The notes: a model not told the origin generated them from the letters alone. DNA of 64,000 nt from Fusarium oxysporum f. sp. lycopersici 4287 (GCF_000149955.1 NC_030994.1:2906366-2970365); one strand, 5' to 3'; counted from the stretch's first letter, positions 1-10,980 are shown. Numbers and translations: made by a program.

Positions 1-771
1 TCACACTACCGTTGATGAGCCTGTTTCTCATGGCGGCAGCTATTGCGTACAACGACAATTTCTCAAAGGGTATAGAGGCTCGAGACATCGTGGGAACGGT
101 CTTCGTATACTGTGAGTTCTCGCAGCTGGTATGAGGGGGCTGTTCTGACTTGATACAGGTTTCGTGGCTGCTTATGCCCCTGGCCTAGGTGGGTAACCAG
201 TACCCATGGACCAGAAACATAGCTGACGAGGGTTCAGGACCGATCCCATTTACTTTGGCTTCTGAGAGGTAAGTACCCCTACCTTTGACAACAAGATCTA
301 CAGAAACACTAACTTGACTAAGTTTCCCATCATCTCATCGTGAAGCAGTAAGTTGACCCAGATCCACCATCATCCTACCCTAACATGATCCAGGGGGCCT
401 CTGTCGCCATTACTATGAACCTCTTCTTCGCTGGTCTTCTCTCCATCTTATTGCCAGAAATCTATGATGCCTTTCATGCAAGAGGAACACTGGGAGTTTT
501 CTCCGTCCTCAATGTCATCGCATTCATCCTTGTCCTCTTCTTGATTGAAGAGACGAGCAGCCGTAGTCTGGAAGACCTTGAAACGGTCTATGAGCGCCCA
601 AAGATCCAACTGGTGATGTGGGTATGGCATGAACAGCTTCCTTACTTTGTGCACAAATGGATCCTTTGGAGAAGGAATGTTGAGGAACCTGTGCCTTATG
701 ATAGCTACGGTGGGGAGAGTCTCGATGGTGAATCAGAAACAGAAATGGAGAGCTTGGGAGAAGCACGATAA
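1..771 (+). CDS. MFS sugar-porter family transporter, 3' part (runs off left edge)
   Basis: The last exons of a 12-TM sugar transporter of the plasma membrane. The conceptual product contains a membrane segment ending ARDIVGTVFVY, then FVAAYAPGL, GSGPIPFTLASE and SHREAG, the loop and TM10-11 signature of sugar porters (PESPR/GPVPW-type region). The last exon (from about 388) gives two further hydrophobic helices (LFFAGLLSILLP and VLNVIAFILVLFLIEET), followed by the usual EET-x-SLEDLE post-TM12 helix and an acidic tail. Introns are visible at 110-157, about 270-323 and about 341-387. The intron near 190-230 is hard to place in frame, so either that boundary is unusual or there is a small frame defect. 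The stop is the TAA at 769-771. Substrate unknown. The start and the first ~10 TM helices lie outside the window. Confidence 0.72.
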
Positions 772-1102
772 GTCTGGATTGTCAGTGGTGACACTGCAAC
801 TGAGAGCGGGAATCCCGACACTGATGTCGATCGTCCTACCGCGATAGATCGTAGCTAAGATGTAAGAGTAAAGCCGTACCTTTTTCGCATAGCTTAATAT
901 ATGAATAAAGACAATTTAGATAATGGATTGAAGGGAAAATGCCAGAAGGCAGGAAATAACATTAAGAAAGTTAAGGAATTACAAAAGCTGCCCAGAATCA
1001 CCGAACCGAGGCGAGCCATCGCCAAACCAGCGGAGTAGATGAAGAAAGTTGCCCAACGGGCGCGAATAGCAAAACAATAAACCCCGCGGAGACAACTCAA
1101 TC
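772..1102. other. Intergenic, convergent 3' ends
   Basis: Spacer between the 3' ends of the sugar porter (+) and the cysteine-rich gene (-). No ORF with coding character, RNA gene or repeat was recognised. Confidence 0.5.
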
Positions 1103-2006
1103 CTAGGCCTTGCGCTTACGCGGTGTGGCCTGGGAAGGCCCTCGCTTGACGGGTACCATTCCGACAAACACAGGGGGGCAGACAGGAGCAGTACACCCAC
1201 TGTCGCGGGCTTCATTCATCTGGTCGATGAGGGTGTCATGAAGCTCCAGGGGTAAATCCTCGAGGTCCCCATCATCAGGTCCATAGGGTGTCTTGTCGGC
1301 ATTGGGGAGACGATGGAGCGCCTTGCGCAGACGGACAGCCTTCGAGTCATCGCGAGCGTATAATGGCGTCGCGGCCGCAACTCGAGCCTGCATTTCCTTA
1401 GGGGAAAAATTGGCACCAGCCTAAGGAGTATCAAGGGCGAATGAATGCTAAGCAATCACTGTACTTACAAACTGGAGGAGTTGCAAGGAGAGCAACTCGC
1501 GGTTCGCCGCAGAGTCTTGAGTCTGGATGGTCAAAGCAACGTCAGGATCGTCCCTCGACAACTTGAGCGGGCCTGAGATTTGTTCGGCGACGGCTCGCTA
1601 AGCCGAGGCCCAGTCTTCGAGGACGGACGAAAGGCGCCAGACTTGTCTGGTATCGGGAGATTCGGGGGTGGCAGCGAGGGTTTGGAGTCGAGAGACGTGG
1701 TTCCAGTAGAATTGGGCGGCGCCGAGGATTTCGCGAGGGATCTCCGATAAAGGTCAGATCAAAGTCAAGACTAATAAATAAATAACGATAACTTACAGAC
1801 ACGCATTTCTTTCTTGAGTTCTGGCAGCAAAGACAAATGTGTTTTGCCGAGTCTTTGGCGACGCAGAGCAGACGCGCATTGCGATGGATAGCCATGAGGC
1901 ACCTAAAACAGGGAATCTCATCTGGTTCAGTGAACGGGGTAAAGCTGATATCCTTATCGTAGACAAAGTCCGCCAAGGCAGGCGCAATAGTAGGCAGCAT
2001 CAACAT
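1103..2006 (-). pseudogene. Cysteine-rich hypothetical protein, copy A, with an in-frame stop
   Basis: Three exons read 2006-1797, 1741-1469 and 1420-1103, with clean GTAAGT donors and AG acceptors and phase-0 joins. Exon 1 encodes a small cysteine cluster (PCFRC, then LLCV, then ICLCCQN...KKC) that could bind zinc. Exon 2 begins IPREILGAAQFYWNHV and reads to LEDWASA, where a TAG codon interrupts. The same frame then continues with RAVAEQI to LLSLQLLQF. Exon 3 begins AGANFSPKEMQARV and ends in a basic tail (TPRKRKA). A homologue lies at 17135-17967 with the same exon layout, which is why I join the exons across the stop. The TAG would be one C-to-T change from CAG. Function unknown. It may be a recent pseudogene, a polymorphism or an assembly error. 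A truncated product ending at the TAG is the alternative. Confidence 0.6.
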
Positions 2007-2305
2007 GGTGAATTACACGGTGGGTTACAGACGGGAAAAGCAAACGGTCGGCGATAAAGAGAAGAATGTCTGATTTGGGCATAACCTTAGGACTAACCTT
2101 CATTCTAAGGATCCTAAAGTTTAAGAAGAGATCATCATAAGGACTCTAAAGCTTATGATGATGCGACCATAAGTAACCTAATACTTTCAAAGTCCTTTGA
2201 GTGCATAGATAATTACGCGACTGGGTTTCACATCCGTAGATCAGTAATTCTTGCACTGCATAGACTTTCTATTCTTCTATCAATCTACCCAAGGAGCAAA
2301 GGCAC

Positions 2306-4642
2306 TTATGCCACAATCTCCACCCGTCTCTTATTCCACTGATGAGTCAACGCATTAGCCTTGGGCTGTCTCTTAACCTCATCATACAACCTCGCAGTAA
2401 GATACTTATAGATCCAAGGCGAAGCGCCATTGTACACAATACTGTGATCACTATCCGTGAACGCAAACATCTTCATCTTCTCAGGTGACACGCCCGCACT
2501 AACAAGAAGATCAATCATAGCAGCGGCATGTTGGTAGTGAACGTTGTCGTCACCAGTGCCGTGAAGAATACTGAAACTGCCGGCGATGTTCTTGAAACCA
2601 TCGACTTTGTGCACGGCTGTCTCGAGATATCCATCTTTGTTCTCATCGAGAGTCTTCATGTAGCGCTCTGTGTACATGGAGTCGTAGAAGCGCCAGTCCG
2701 ACACAGGAGCTGTGATGAGACCAAAGCTGAAGACGCCCGAGTCTGCTTCAACGGTCTTGGCTGTGAGATATCCGCCATACGACCATCCCCACATTCCGAT
2801 CTTATCAGCGTTGATGAAACTGTATCTCTTAATGAGCTGTTCTGCAGCCCAGATCTGATCAAGAGGCTCGAGCTTTCCGAGCTGAGATGTAACAAGCGAG
2901 CGGTACTTGCGACCTTGCATGGCGGTTCCGCGGTTATCGACGGTGTAGACAATGTACTGAAGTTCAGGATCAGATGAGATGTAGGACTTCCATCCCAGAG
3001 ACTGGAAAGACTTGGCGACGCGCTGAGAGTTGGGTCCGCCGTAGGGAGTGAAAAGAACGGGATACTTCTTAGCAGGGTCGAAGTTGACGGGGAGTTGCTG
3101 CATGACGTTCAGGCTGTAACCATCAGGGTGCTTGAGTTCAAAGTACGTGATGTTGGGCATGCTGTACTGAGTAATGTTCTTGTAGAAAGCCTTGTTGTCG
3201 ACCAAAGTACGAACGGGCTTGCTGGTAGTGTTGGTAGTGTAAAGCTCCTGGTACGGAACGTCGGGGCCCTGGTAGTGAAGAATATAGTAACCACCGCTGG
3301 AAGAAAACGATGCAGACCAGTAACCGGGGGTCTTGTCATCAACGAGAGGAGTGATCTTCTTAGTCTCCCACGAGACCTTGTAGACATGTCGCTCGGTAGA
3401 GTGTCGCTTCGAAGCTTGGAAGTAAACGAGCTTCTTAGCAGTGTCGATGTTGAGAATAGTAGAAACCTCCCACTTGCCAGAAGTAAGCTGAATAGCTTTT
3501 CCGCCGTTGACAGGATACAAGTAAATGTGGTTCCAGCCATCCTCGTCTGAAACATCAACGTAGTAAGCATCCTTCTTTTTGGAACTCAAAGGACCAACGA
3601 AGGAGATGGAAAGGGTATGCTCAAGCCATCCATCGCTTCCATCTCGCTCCCGAACGACCTTTGACTTGAGCGTCTCAGGGTTCACGACAACATGAGCATC
3701 ATGGTCTTGAACACGGTTGAAGGCGCGATAGATGAGAGAGCTGTGATCCTTGGTGACCCACGCAACTTCTCCAATGATGAGCTCCTCCGGCTCGAAAGCA
3801 TCAACAGGAACAGGCTTGTACTCGCGATCCGAAAGATCAAGAATATTAAGCTCGACAGTAGGGTTCTTGGATCCGACCTTGGGGTACCGAAGGTCCAGCT
3901 CACGAGGGTATGTAGGCGCAAGCTTCTGGTTATCCATGTAGTAAGGAATAGTAAAAGTCCCAACGCCAGTCTCATTGAAGCTCAAGAACGCAAGGAACTT
4001 GGCATCAGGCGACCACCAAAACGCCGAGCGACCACCATAAATCTCCTCCTCATACACCCAATCAGGCACACCGTGAAACATATCCGGTCCACCATCAGTC
4101 GTAATCTGATCAACCTTGCCCTCCGCATCACGGATGAAGAGATTGTTGCCCCGCACGAACGCAACAGCCTCTCCACTAGGTGCAAACTGCGCATACTGAA
4201 TATCGCCAACTTGATCCTTTACAAGAGGCTCACTCTCGCCGGACTCAACATCAAGAATGAAGTAATCAGCAAAATACGAGTATCGGTATTGCTTGGTGTA
4301 GTTTGACGCGATGAGAACGCGCTTGGCATCGCCGCTGATCCAATACTCGTGCAGATCCTTGGGGAGTTTGTCGGCTGTGACGAACTTTGTTGTCTTTTCG
4401 CTGACGATGTCTTCAAGAACAAGATCGCCGTCGTCGCTAAGAACAATGTAGTTTCCGTCTTGTCCAGCGGACGACCATTCTACACTCATAGTAGTAGGTC
4501 TCAATTTGGCGCTTGGACTCGTCTCATTAAAGGTAAGTAGGCGATCCCCCTCACCAACAGGTTGATGCGGCTGTCTAGGGGGATCAATCGCCAAACCAAA
4601 CGGGGCGAGCGCCAAAAGAGTGGCCAGTAATTTCGCGACCAT
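2306..4642 (-). CDS. dpp4: Secreted dipeptidyl peptidase IV (S9B family)
   Basis: A 778-aa serine exopeptidase that removes X-Pro or X-Ala dipeptides from peptide N-termini, expected outside the cell or at the cell surface. The first 18 residues form a signal peptide (MVAKLLATLLALAPFGLA). Residues ~20-500 form the DPPIV beta-propeller, including the DWVYEEE stretch that carries the Glu pair for N-terminus recognition. The C-terminal alpha/beta hydrolase domain holds the whole triad: Ser621 in GWSYGGYL, Asp698 in GTGDDNVHYQ and His733 in DSDHSI. Length and order match fungal DppIV (Aspergillus DppIV ~765 aa). No membrane anchor follows the signal peptide, so a soluble secreted form is more likely than the vacuolar membrane type. 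Single exon, intact. The start is the only Met preceding the signal sequence. Confidence 0.95.
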   Translation of the reverse strand: MVAKLLATLLALAPFGLAIDPPRQPHQPVGEGDRLLTFNETSPSAKLRPTTMSVEWSSAGQDGNYIVLSDDGDLVLEDIVSEKTTKFVTADKLPKDLHEYWISGDAKRVLIASNYTKQYRYSYFADYFILDVESGESEPLVKDQVGDIQYAQFAPSGEAVAFVRGNNLFIRDAEGKVDQITTDGGPDMFHGVPDWVYEEEIYGGRSAFWWSPDAKFLAFLSFNETGVGTFTIPYYMDNQKLAPTYPRELDLRYPKVGSKNPTVELNILDLSDREYKPVPVDAFEPEELIIGEVAWVTKDHSSLIYRAFNRVQDHDAHVVVNPETLKSKVVRERDGSDGWLEHTLSISFVGPLSSKKKDAYYVDVSDEDGWNHIYLYPVNGGKAIQLTSGKWEVSTILNIDTAKKLVYFQASKRHSTERHVYKVSWETKKITPLVDDKTPGYWSASFSSSGGYYILHYQGPDVPYQELYTTNTTSKPVRTLVDNKAFYKNITQYSMPNITYFELKHPDGYSLNVMQQLPVNFDPAKKYPVLFTPYGGPNSQRVAKSFQSLGWKSYISSDPELQYIVYTVDNRGTAMQGRKYRSLVTSQLGKLEPLDQIWAAEQLIKRYSFINADKIGMWGWSYGGYLTAKTVEADSGVFSFGLITAPVSDWRFYDSMYTERYMKTLDENKDGYLETAVHKVDGFKNIAGSFSILHGTGDDNVHYQHAAAMIDLLVSAGVSPEKMKMFAFTDSDHSIVYNGASPWIYKYLTARLYDEVKRQPKANALTHQWNKRRVEIVA

Positions 4643-5925
4643 GATGAACGACTGATTTGAGGTTGCAGAAGAGAACCTTGAGGAGAAAAGAACAAGAAAA
4701 AGAACTCAGCGCGTTACACGGCGTTCTTATAGTGGATTAACTTCCGGGACGAGATTAAGCTTATACCGGGGATCGACAAGGCTAGTAAGATAGGCGCCTT
4801 CCCGCAGCGGTTTAGATGTGGAATCGTACAGGGATGTCAGACCTGCCGCTTTGGACCATTTTTACAAAGTTCCCCGTGTTATGTTGCGTTGGCCAAGACT
4901 TGGTTTCTTGGGAGAGCGACAAAAGTTCGTGAGAAGATAAGGAAGGAAGGTTATTGTTAGGATGATTGATGATAAGGTGACGATCCTTGAATTTAAAGTT
5001 GGGCTTGGAGTGAGCCAATTACAGAGGGGAATTAGGAGGAAGTGCAGGGTAAATATCGTTATTGATTGTGATGGTCTACCCCTCACTTGGATTGTTGTTG
5101 GATCATTGAAGTATAAACAGTCTTGCAGGTGATGGAAAACTCGTGACACTTATCCTAAGTGACTATAATATTTGCATAAATTTAGAGTATTCTAGAGTAA
5201 TTTAGGATAGCTCAGGTAAAACTTGGTGGACTTTTTGGCTAGTTTGCTTTTGCGGCTTCATTTTACATTCGCGAGTCTCGTGTCATCTCCAGGCCAGTCC
5301 ATGGAAGAACGAGACTTAGTCTTGGCTGTATAATTAAGATTGATGTCGGGGCAGATTTGCTCTATGAGAATCATTGACCCGGAGTTTAATATAGTCTGCA
5401 GCTTGTGATTCTGCGGCCTTGCAGCGAAAACGCGAAATAGTCCATAATTTGCAGGGTCAACAAACAGAACATATGACGGTGATACTCTACCCCTCACTTG
5501 AGCGAGCTATAGTTAGATCACGCGATCAGGCAACATTCTTTGTCGATATGAATCGAAAGGAACAGAAGTCTTGGCTGCGTATACAATTTCAGCCCTTTGG
5601 CAGCCTGTGCATTATGCGCAGTTTGACCGACAGATACCATCCTTGCTCGCAATCATGGCAGCCCTCCTTGGTGCCCGGAATGAATGAATCATGACCATGA
5701 AAAGTCTCCAAGGGCGTAGCTCATCATTACCGTAATAACTATTAAATACCACACTATAATCAATTGGTTTGTATGCCTGTTCAAAATATGTTGAAGTTTG
5801 CAGGGGATACTCAATGAAAAACTATTCAAAATTCCGATGTTATCCGCTGGAGGCCATGCTACGGTCTTGGAGATGGCCATAACTAGCGACTGATATATTC
5901 AAGTGAAGTCCAATGCTACGGTATT
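4643..5925. other. Intergenic, 1.3 kb
   Basis: Upstream region of the dipeptidyl peptidase gene, followed by AT-rich sequence up to the 3' end of the NACHT gene. Only short ORFs without recognisable domains are present. No RNA gene or repeat structure was seen. Confidence 0.5.
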
Positions 5926-8900
5926 TCAATTAACTATGACAGCATTTACCCATGGATGTATCAACTGCAAGCCTCGCTTGTTAACCTCCTTAATACAATA
6001 TCCCGCTATATCCTTACCTATACATTCCAAGCCCGTATTAATCTTTTGCAACAGGGCAGACCACCCTTGCTCTCTAACCCGGTCATCGTGTTCTGATAGG
6101 CTCTCTTTTATACACTTGGCAATATCCCGATGATACTCTGTTGCAGGTGAAAAAAACTCTATGTCACTGCCTAGAGGATCTTTATTATCTCTTATGAGAA
6201 CTATCTCAAATCGTTCTTTGGCGTCTTGCGGAGGTTGGATGTGTAGAGCACAACCTACCCGATCTGGTAAGAGTTGACCAAGTAAGCGGTAAGCAGTAAC
6301 GAAATTGCCAATAGCCAGGGTATATTGTCGAAATGAAAAGTTATACCCTTCGCTGCTTAGTGGAAGAAAGCCTGAATCATCACGAACCCCAAATTCCAAA
6401 ATCAACGGGCACTGCCAATCGTTCGTTGAAGATAGAGTGTGGCTAAAGCGGCGTAGTAGATCTGTGATTTTATGTCCGTCGTCGCGCCATTCGAGGTGTA
6501 CACGATGAAGGCACTGCATGACGAACCATGAATGCAGCAGACGCGCTGTATTTCTCAAGTCATGTTGAAATTTTAAGGGAGAGTCTTGCCACCCTTCGCC
6601 AGTCGCACTTTGTAGGCGGGTTAGGATGTAGTCAACAAACCTCAAGCATGACTCTGCTATAAACCCATTGGGATCCACCAATGCGCAAAGCAGAACAGGA
6701 ATAGCATCTGCCAGACGAACAATAGACAATTGGTCTACCAAATCGAGAAGGACTGTGTCCGAAATATCTACCCTGACGACATTTTCAAGAAACTCCAATT
6801 CTCTCGGGTTGGAAGGAACTTTGGGAAAGATCGGATAGCTCCAATATAAGTGGTCGCAAAACAAGCCACATTCCTGCCAGTCCTTCAATTTCTCAATCAT
6901 GCTATTGCGGAAAGACATGTTGCTCTCGGACCAGTTAAGGGTAATATCCAAGGCTGGGGCTAGCTGGTGGGTGTTTGAATAGAAACCCATGACTGTCTCT
7001 TCGCGATTTATGCTGAATTTGTATCGTAATGACTTGTGGCATAGAAAGCGGGATTTGACTAGGTGGCCGGCAAGTAACCTTTCGGCTTGCTCAATTGATG
7101 ACCGGTGACAAAGTGCAAGACATTCACGTCCAAATTGTGTGTCGGTAATGAAGTCGAACGCACATCTGTGTATGAATTCGACCCTTTTCAAGGCATAGTT
7201 CCAAAGGGCTTCGTTTCCAGCCCAATGATAAAAGTCCCCATCTTCGCGTGTCGTTACTTCAAGGAGACCTCGGGAAACCAACTGCAATCGAGCTTCTACC
7301 CTTGCACACCTAGCTCGAAGGTCTTCTGGCCGGATTTCCCGGCCTTCACTCCATATCGATGTGAGTGGTTTGTCCCCCAGGGCTGTAGTCATGACGAGTA
7401 AGGAGCGCATCGAATTGAGAGGTGGTATTTCAGCATTTTCCTCATAAATACAACTTTCCTTTTCGATCTTCGTTGCTGCAATAGCCAGACTAAAGAAGCG
7501 AGAAGCATCGACTCTGAAAGTTGATAATTTGGCATCATCTCCTGGGCGCTCCCACATATCGACCAACAGGTTGTGTAAATCTGATGGCGTCTGTGCGAGT
7601 CGTTCCTCAAATTCGTTGGCGCCACCTGAACGTATTGCCTGATTGAGGCTCTTGACGGCCAAGACTACCCAAAGAAATACACCGTTTGCTTTCTCTACAA
7701 CTGTTGCTAGAAGTCGAGATCGATCACCGGAGCTTATACCAGATGCTTCTAGCCTATTCTTCGCAAAATGATAGATATCGTTCTCGTTAAGCTGATGGGT
7801 TCTTAGGCGGGGTTGACCTGTGAAAAACCTACTGAAAGGATTCTCTTCCCTACTTGATGCACATAGCTTAATATTGCCGAGACTGAGTAAGTCATAGATA
7901 ACCTGAGTATTCTGATAGTCACCCCACGGTAAGTCCTCGAATTCCTTAGCCTCGTCCAGCCCATCGAGGAAGATGCAGAAAGTGTTTCCTGAAAATTTGA
8001 TTGCCCAGCAGAGAGCCTTCTTTAGCTCATTCACATCCCAGTCTCCACGATCTCGCTTATCTTGAACATTCGACTGTTCGGTCCATAGCCGCTGGGCGAG
8101 ACCGCGGTTCTTGTGAAGCACTTGATGGAGGAGAGAAAGTCTCATGCCTTCTATGTTCTTCTGTAGCGGTTGCCCTGGCTTCCAGAAATAATGGGTGAGG
8201 ATTTGTATGTTGCTATGCTGGGCTTGCAGATGCCGTAAGGTAAGGGGATTGGTCGCAAGGAATTTCATAAGCGAGCTTTTTCCAGAAGCCGGCTTACCGC
8301 TGATCCAAAATTGCCGGGCATCTGACTCTAACCAGGCAGGAAAGTAATTGAGATCCGCTGGTCTTGTCGTAGTGGTCGGCTCTGGCGATCCTAGCATATC
8401 GTCCAGATCCTCATCATCAGTACTCTCTTCTCTTTGCTGAACGCTATCGTCATCTGACTCTTCACAACTGGGTGAACAGCATCGACTGCAGTAAGTGGGG
8501 CTCCTGAAGACCCAATCGAAGGTGCCAGGGTAGTTTTCAGATATGTGATTCCTGCGGCTGTTCATCTCAGGGAATCGGAGGCTTTGGAGTAGTTGGTTGT
8601 GCTCTTCCTCGAAGCTATTACTCTGGTCGCGTCGGGCCATAACCTGGAATTCTTGGGACATGGAGTCACGGAAAGTCGAAAGATAATCCTGTGTAGTGGT
8701 GAAACCTGCATCGATTATTGCACGTGTTGTTTCATGCTCCTGGGTTACTCGGTTCCTTGTCTCCGGTGACTCGATTGAAAGGTCAGAAATCCGTGTGCAG
8801 CCATCCGCCAGCTTTGTAATGATTGACTGTAGATCGGTGTTGAGTTGGTGAAAGGACTGTTTTGAGCTGATTTCTGCGGCCTGAGACTGGTTGCATATTC

Positions 8901-9348
8901 GATGTAGCACGACACCATGAAGAAGATTCTCGTATCTTCTGAGGTTTATCTCAAGGCTTTCGAGTTCCTTTCCTTGCCATAGAGATGCCAAAGTCTTTTT
9001 ACCCATATCTATCTTCCCGCGGAATCCACGTCTAGATGCATCATCAACATGAAGCTGAGCGAATTTAGATTGTAGCTGGGCCATGGATTCTTCTAGCTTT
9101 TTGCCGATCTCAATTATCTGCTGTTGGTCTCGGTTCGGCTGCAAAACTTGACAGGCCGCCAAAGCTGAGCTGTTCATATCATCAAAGCAAGCTTTTGCGC
9201 TTTTAAGATAGGCCTCCAATCTTGGGTCAGGACAACGTTCATTCTGAACGTGACGGTAAACTTGGAGAATATCTCTACCGAAAGTAACGATCTGCATCGC
9301 ATTGCAGAGGAATCCTATTCCAGCGATCGCGGCTTCGGCTCCGGACAT
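5926..9348 (-). CDS. NACHT-domain NLR-like protein (STAND NTPase)
   Basis: A 1140-aa fungal NLR-like protein. The first ~60 residues (AEAAIAGIGFLCNAMQIVTF...) resemble the helical N-terminal domains of fungal STAND proteins (SesA/NACHT_N type). A helical linker and an acidic spacer with a cysteine pair follow. The NTPase has Walker A GKPASGKSS with Lys357 and Walker B CIFLDGLDE with Asp462. The C-terminal ~500 residues look like the helical DUF7791-type region, with RRVEFIHRCAFDFI at the place where these proteins carry a winged-helix/ARC equivalent. No WD40, ankyrin or TPR repeat array is visible, so no classical ligand-sensing repeats. Continuous ORF without stops. By family analogy its role is non-self recognition or programmed cell death; that is inference. 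The N-terminal assignment is less certain than the NACHT core. Confidence 0.85.
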   Translation of the reverse strand: MSGAEAAIAGIGFLCNAMQIVTFGRDILQVYRHVQNERCPDPRLEAYLKSAKACFDDMNSSALAACQVLQPNRDQQQIIEIGKKLEESMAQLQSKFAQLHVDDASRRGFRGKIDMGKKTLASLWQGKELESLEINLRRYENLLHGVVLHRICNQSQAAEISSKQSFHQLNTDLQSIITKLADGCTRISDLSIESPETRNRVTQEHETTRAIIDAGFTTTQDYLSTFRDSMSQEFQVMARRDQSNSFEEEHNQLLQSLRFPEMNSRRNHISENYPGTFDWVFRSPTYCSRCCSPSCEESDDDSVQQREESTDDEDLDDMLGSPEPTTTTRPADLNYFPAWLESDARQFWISGKPASGKSSLMKFLATNPLTLRHLQAQHSNIQILTHYFWKPGQPLQKNIEGMRLSLLHQVLHKNRGLAQRLWTEQSNVQDKRDRGDWDVNELKKALCWAIKFSGNTFCIFLDGLDEAKEFEDLPWGDYQNTQVIYDLLSLGNIKLCASSREENPFSRFFTGQPRLRTHQLNENDIYHFAKNRLEASGISSGDRSRLLATVVEKANGVFLWVVLAVKSLNQAIRSGGANEFEERLAQTPSDLHNLLVDMWERPGDDAKLSTFRVDASRFFSLAIAATKIEKESCIYEENAEIPPLNSMRSLLVMTTALGDKPLTSIWSEGREIRPEDLRARCARVEARLQLVSRGLLEVTTREDGDFYHWAGNEALWNYALKRVEFIHRCAFDFITDTQFGRECLALCHRSSIEQAERLLAGHLVKSRFLCHKSLRYKFSINREETVMGFYSNTHQLAPALDITLNWSESNMSFRNSMIEKLKDWQECGLFCDHLYWSYPIFPKVPSNPRELEFLENVVRVDISDTVLLDLVDQLSIVRLADAIPVLLCALVDPNGFIAESCLRFVDYILTRLQSATGEGWQDSPLKFQHDLRNTARLLHSWFVMQCLHRVHLEWRDDGHKITDLLRRFSHTLSSTNDWQCPLILEFGVRDDSGFLPLSSEGYNFSFRQYTLAIGNFVTAYRLLGQLLPDRVGCALHIQPPQDAKERFEIVLIRDNKDPLGSDIEFFSPATEYHRDIAKCIKESLSEHDDRVREQGWSALLQKINTGLECIGKDIAGYCIKEVNKRGLQLIHPWVNAVIVN

Positions 9349-9933
9349 TTTTGCCGATGGACTTTGATTTCTGAATTTTTAAAGGATACTATTAGGCTCG
9401 GTGGCGGTTTCTGGGGATAATGTAAGGAAAAAGACAAACGGACATTTTGAGCTGGACAAAGTGCGGGGTATATCAAGGCGACTGCATTGCGGCTGAGCAA
9501 GGCAGACACTCTTGTAAGACATAATATTGAAATTGTTTCTTTTATGCGCCACTAACATCATTACTCTCTACTGACTTTTTACCCTGCTCTCTAATATCTA
9601 TATGCCTTACTCAAATTAATAAAGAAGTAATAATTCTAAGATACTATAGACTACTTAGTAAAATAAATATAAACAAATAAATAAATAAAAGACAGGCGGT
9701 GTTATCTTAAAGCCATTAGTGGTTACTCTGCCTTTTTTCAATGGTAGAGAGGGTCACTGGTCTGGAATACTCCATCAATGGATTTATCCTGATAACACAA
9801 CATGAAACACATTAGGCTTATTGTAAACCTATCGGAGACAGGACTACAGTTGTTTTCAACATCAGATAATTATATATACGAGGTCCTAATAACTATGTAA
9901 TAATAACGGTAACTTCAAGGAAGCTTGCCCTAC
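9349..9933. other. Intergenic with AT-rich patch
   Basis: Contains a strongly AT-rich stretch at about 9600-9690. It lies between the 5' end of the NACHT gene and the 3' end of the galactanase gene. No ORF or repeat of known type was recognised. Confidence 0.5.
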
Positions 9934-10980
9934 TTAGATACTCTTAAAAACAGAAAGACTCGACAGAGCCTTGCCAGGCCACGAGAACAAAGTGTTAGAA
10001 GGACACGAAGAACCAAGAGCCTGGTTATTCATCCAAGCAGGCTCCCAGTAATAAAGTCCAGCTCCACCCTTGACCTTGCTAACAATGCTAGCAACCTTCT
10101 TAATAAACTGCGTCTGACCATCAGCCGAGAAGGGAATGTTCTTCATGTCGCTAGGGAAAGGCTGAGCAGGCGAAGGGCAAGACGTAGGCCAGTTAAGCTC
10201 GCTGACAAAGATCTGCTTTCCCCATTTGTTGGCCATGTTGGTAAGAGACGTCTCGAGTGCAGAGAAAGTGGCGCCAGATCCGTAGAAGGGGTAGTATGAA
10301 ACACCCATGGCATCGAAGGCATCGAGGGTAAGACCCTTTTGGTTGAGGACTTGGGTGTAGAAGTATTCCTGGGTACCCCAGTCCCAGCCCTTGTCGAGAT
10401 GGATCATGATCTTGGGCTTCGGGTTGATAGAAGAGTCCTTGATACCGTAGGCCGCAGAGTTGAGAAGACGTCCGATGTTGTAGTAAGACTTGGTTGAGCC
10501 GGTGGGAAAGAGAAGACCAGCAGTGATCTCATTTCCAATGGAGATAATAGCAGGAGGAACACCAGCAGACTGGAAAGCGTTGGAGACTTGCTGAGTGTAG
10601 TTGTACAATCTCCAAGCTAGGTTATCGATATCGGTAGGCCATCCGGAGGGAATAGCTTGGTGGCCAGGATCAGCCCAGGTGTCGCTGAAGTGAAGCGTCA
10701 GGTAGACGCTCAAACCCGCGGCTTTGGCACGCTTGGCGAGCTTGAGGTTGTAGTCGAGGTTGTAGTCACCGTTGGATGGGTTCACCCAGACTCGCTGGCG
10801 GACTGAGTTGACGCCATTGGCCGCGAGGATTTTCTCAAGCGGTTGAGCGGAACCGCCGGCAGTGTATTGAATGCCCTTTTGTTCTTCCAGAAGAACGGAA
10901 GACCAGTCGACACCCTTGTAGGTCAAGGCCAAAGCGACCGAGCAGTAGGACAAAAATGCCAAGAATCGAAACAGCACCAT
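9934..10980 (-). CDS. galA: Arabinogalactan endo-beta-1,4-galactanase (GH53)
   Basis: A secreted endo-acting enzyme that cleaves beta-1,4-galactan side chains of type I arabinogalactan in pectin. From the Met at 10980 the protein is 348 aa with a signal peptide (MVLFRFLAFLSYCSVALA) directly followed by LTYKGVDWSS, the mature N-terminus typical of fungal GH53. An upstream Met at 11049 would place 23 polar residues before the signal peptide, so I prefer 10980. The two catalytic glutamates are visible: acid/base Glu151 in ISIGNEITAG and nucleophile Glu261 in FVSELNWPTS. HFSDTWADPG and SYYPFYG are further GH53 landmarks. Length matches Aspergillus GalA (~350 aa). Single exon, intact. Likely induced by plant cell-wall galactans, but no regulatory site was identified with confidence. 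Confidence 0.93.
   Translation of the reverse strand: MVLFRFLAFLSYCSVALALTYKGVDWSSVLLEEQKGIQYTAGGSAQPLEKILAANGVNSVRQRVWVNPSNGDYNLDYNLKLAKRAKAAGLSVYLTLHFSDTWADPGHQAIPSGWPTDIDNLAWRLYNYTQQVSNAFQSAGVPPAIISIGNEITAGLLFPTGSTKSYYNIGRLLNSAAYGIKDSSINPKPKIMIHLDKGWDWGTQEYFYTQVLNQKGLTLDAFDAMGVSYYPFYGSGATFSALETSLTNMANKWGKQIFVSELNWPTSCPSPAQPFPSDMKNIPFSADGQTQFIKKVASIVSKVKGGAGLYYWEPAWMNNQALGSSCPSNTLFSWPGKALSSLSVFKSI

Noticed and set aside
3692..4306. 204-aa ORF antisense to the dipeptidyl peptidase gene
   Set aside because: Shadow of the real gene's codon bias; no domain and no splice context.
9600..9690. AT-rich patch as a replication origin or centromere-like element
   Set aside because: Too short and without any repeat structure; plain AT-rich intergenic DNA.
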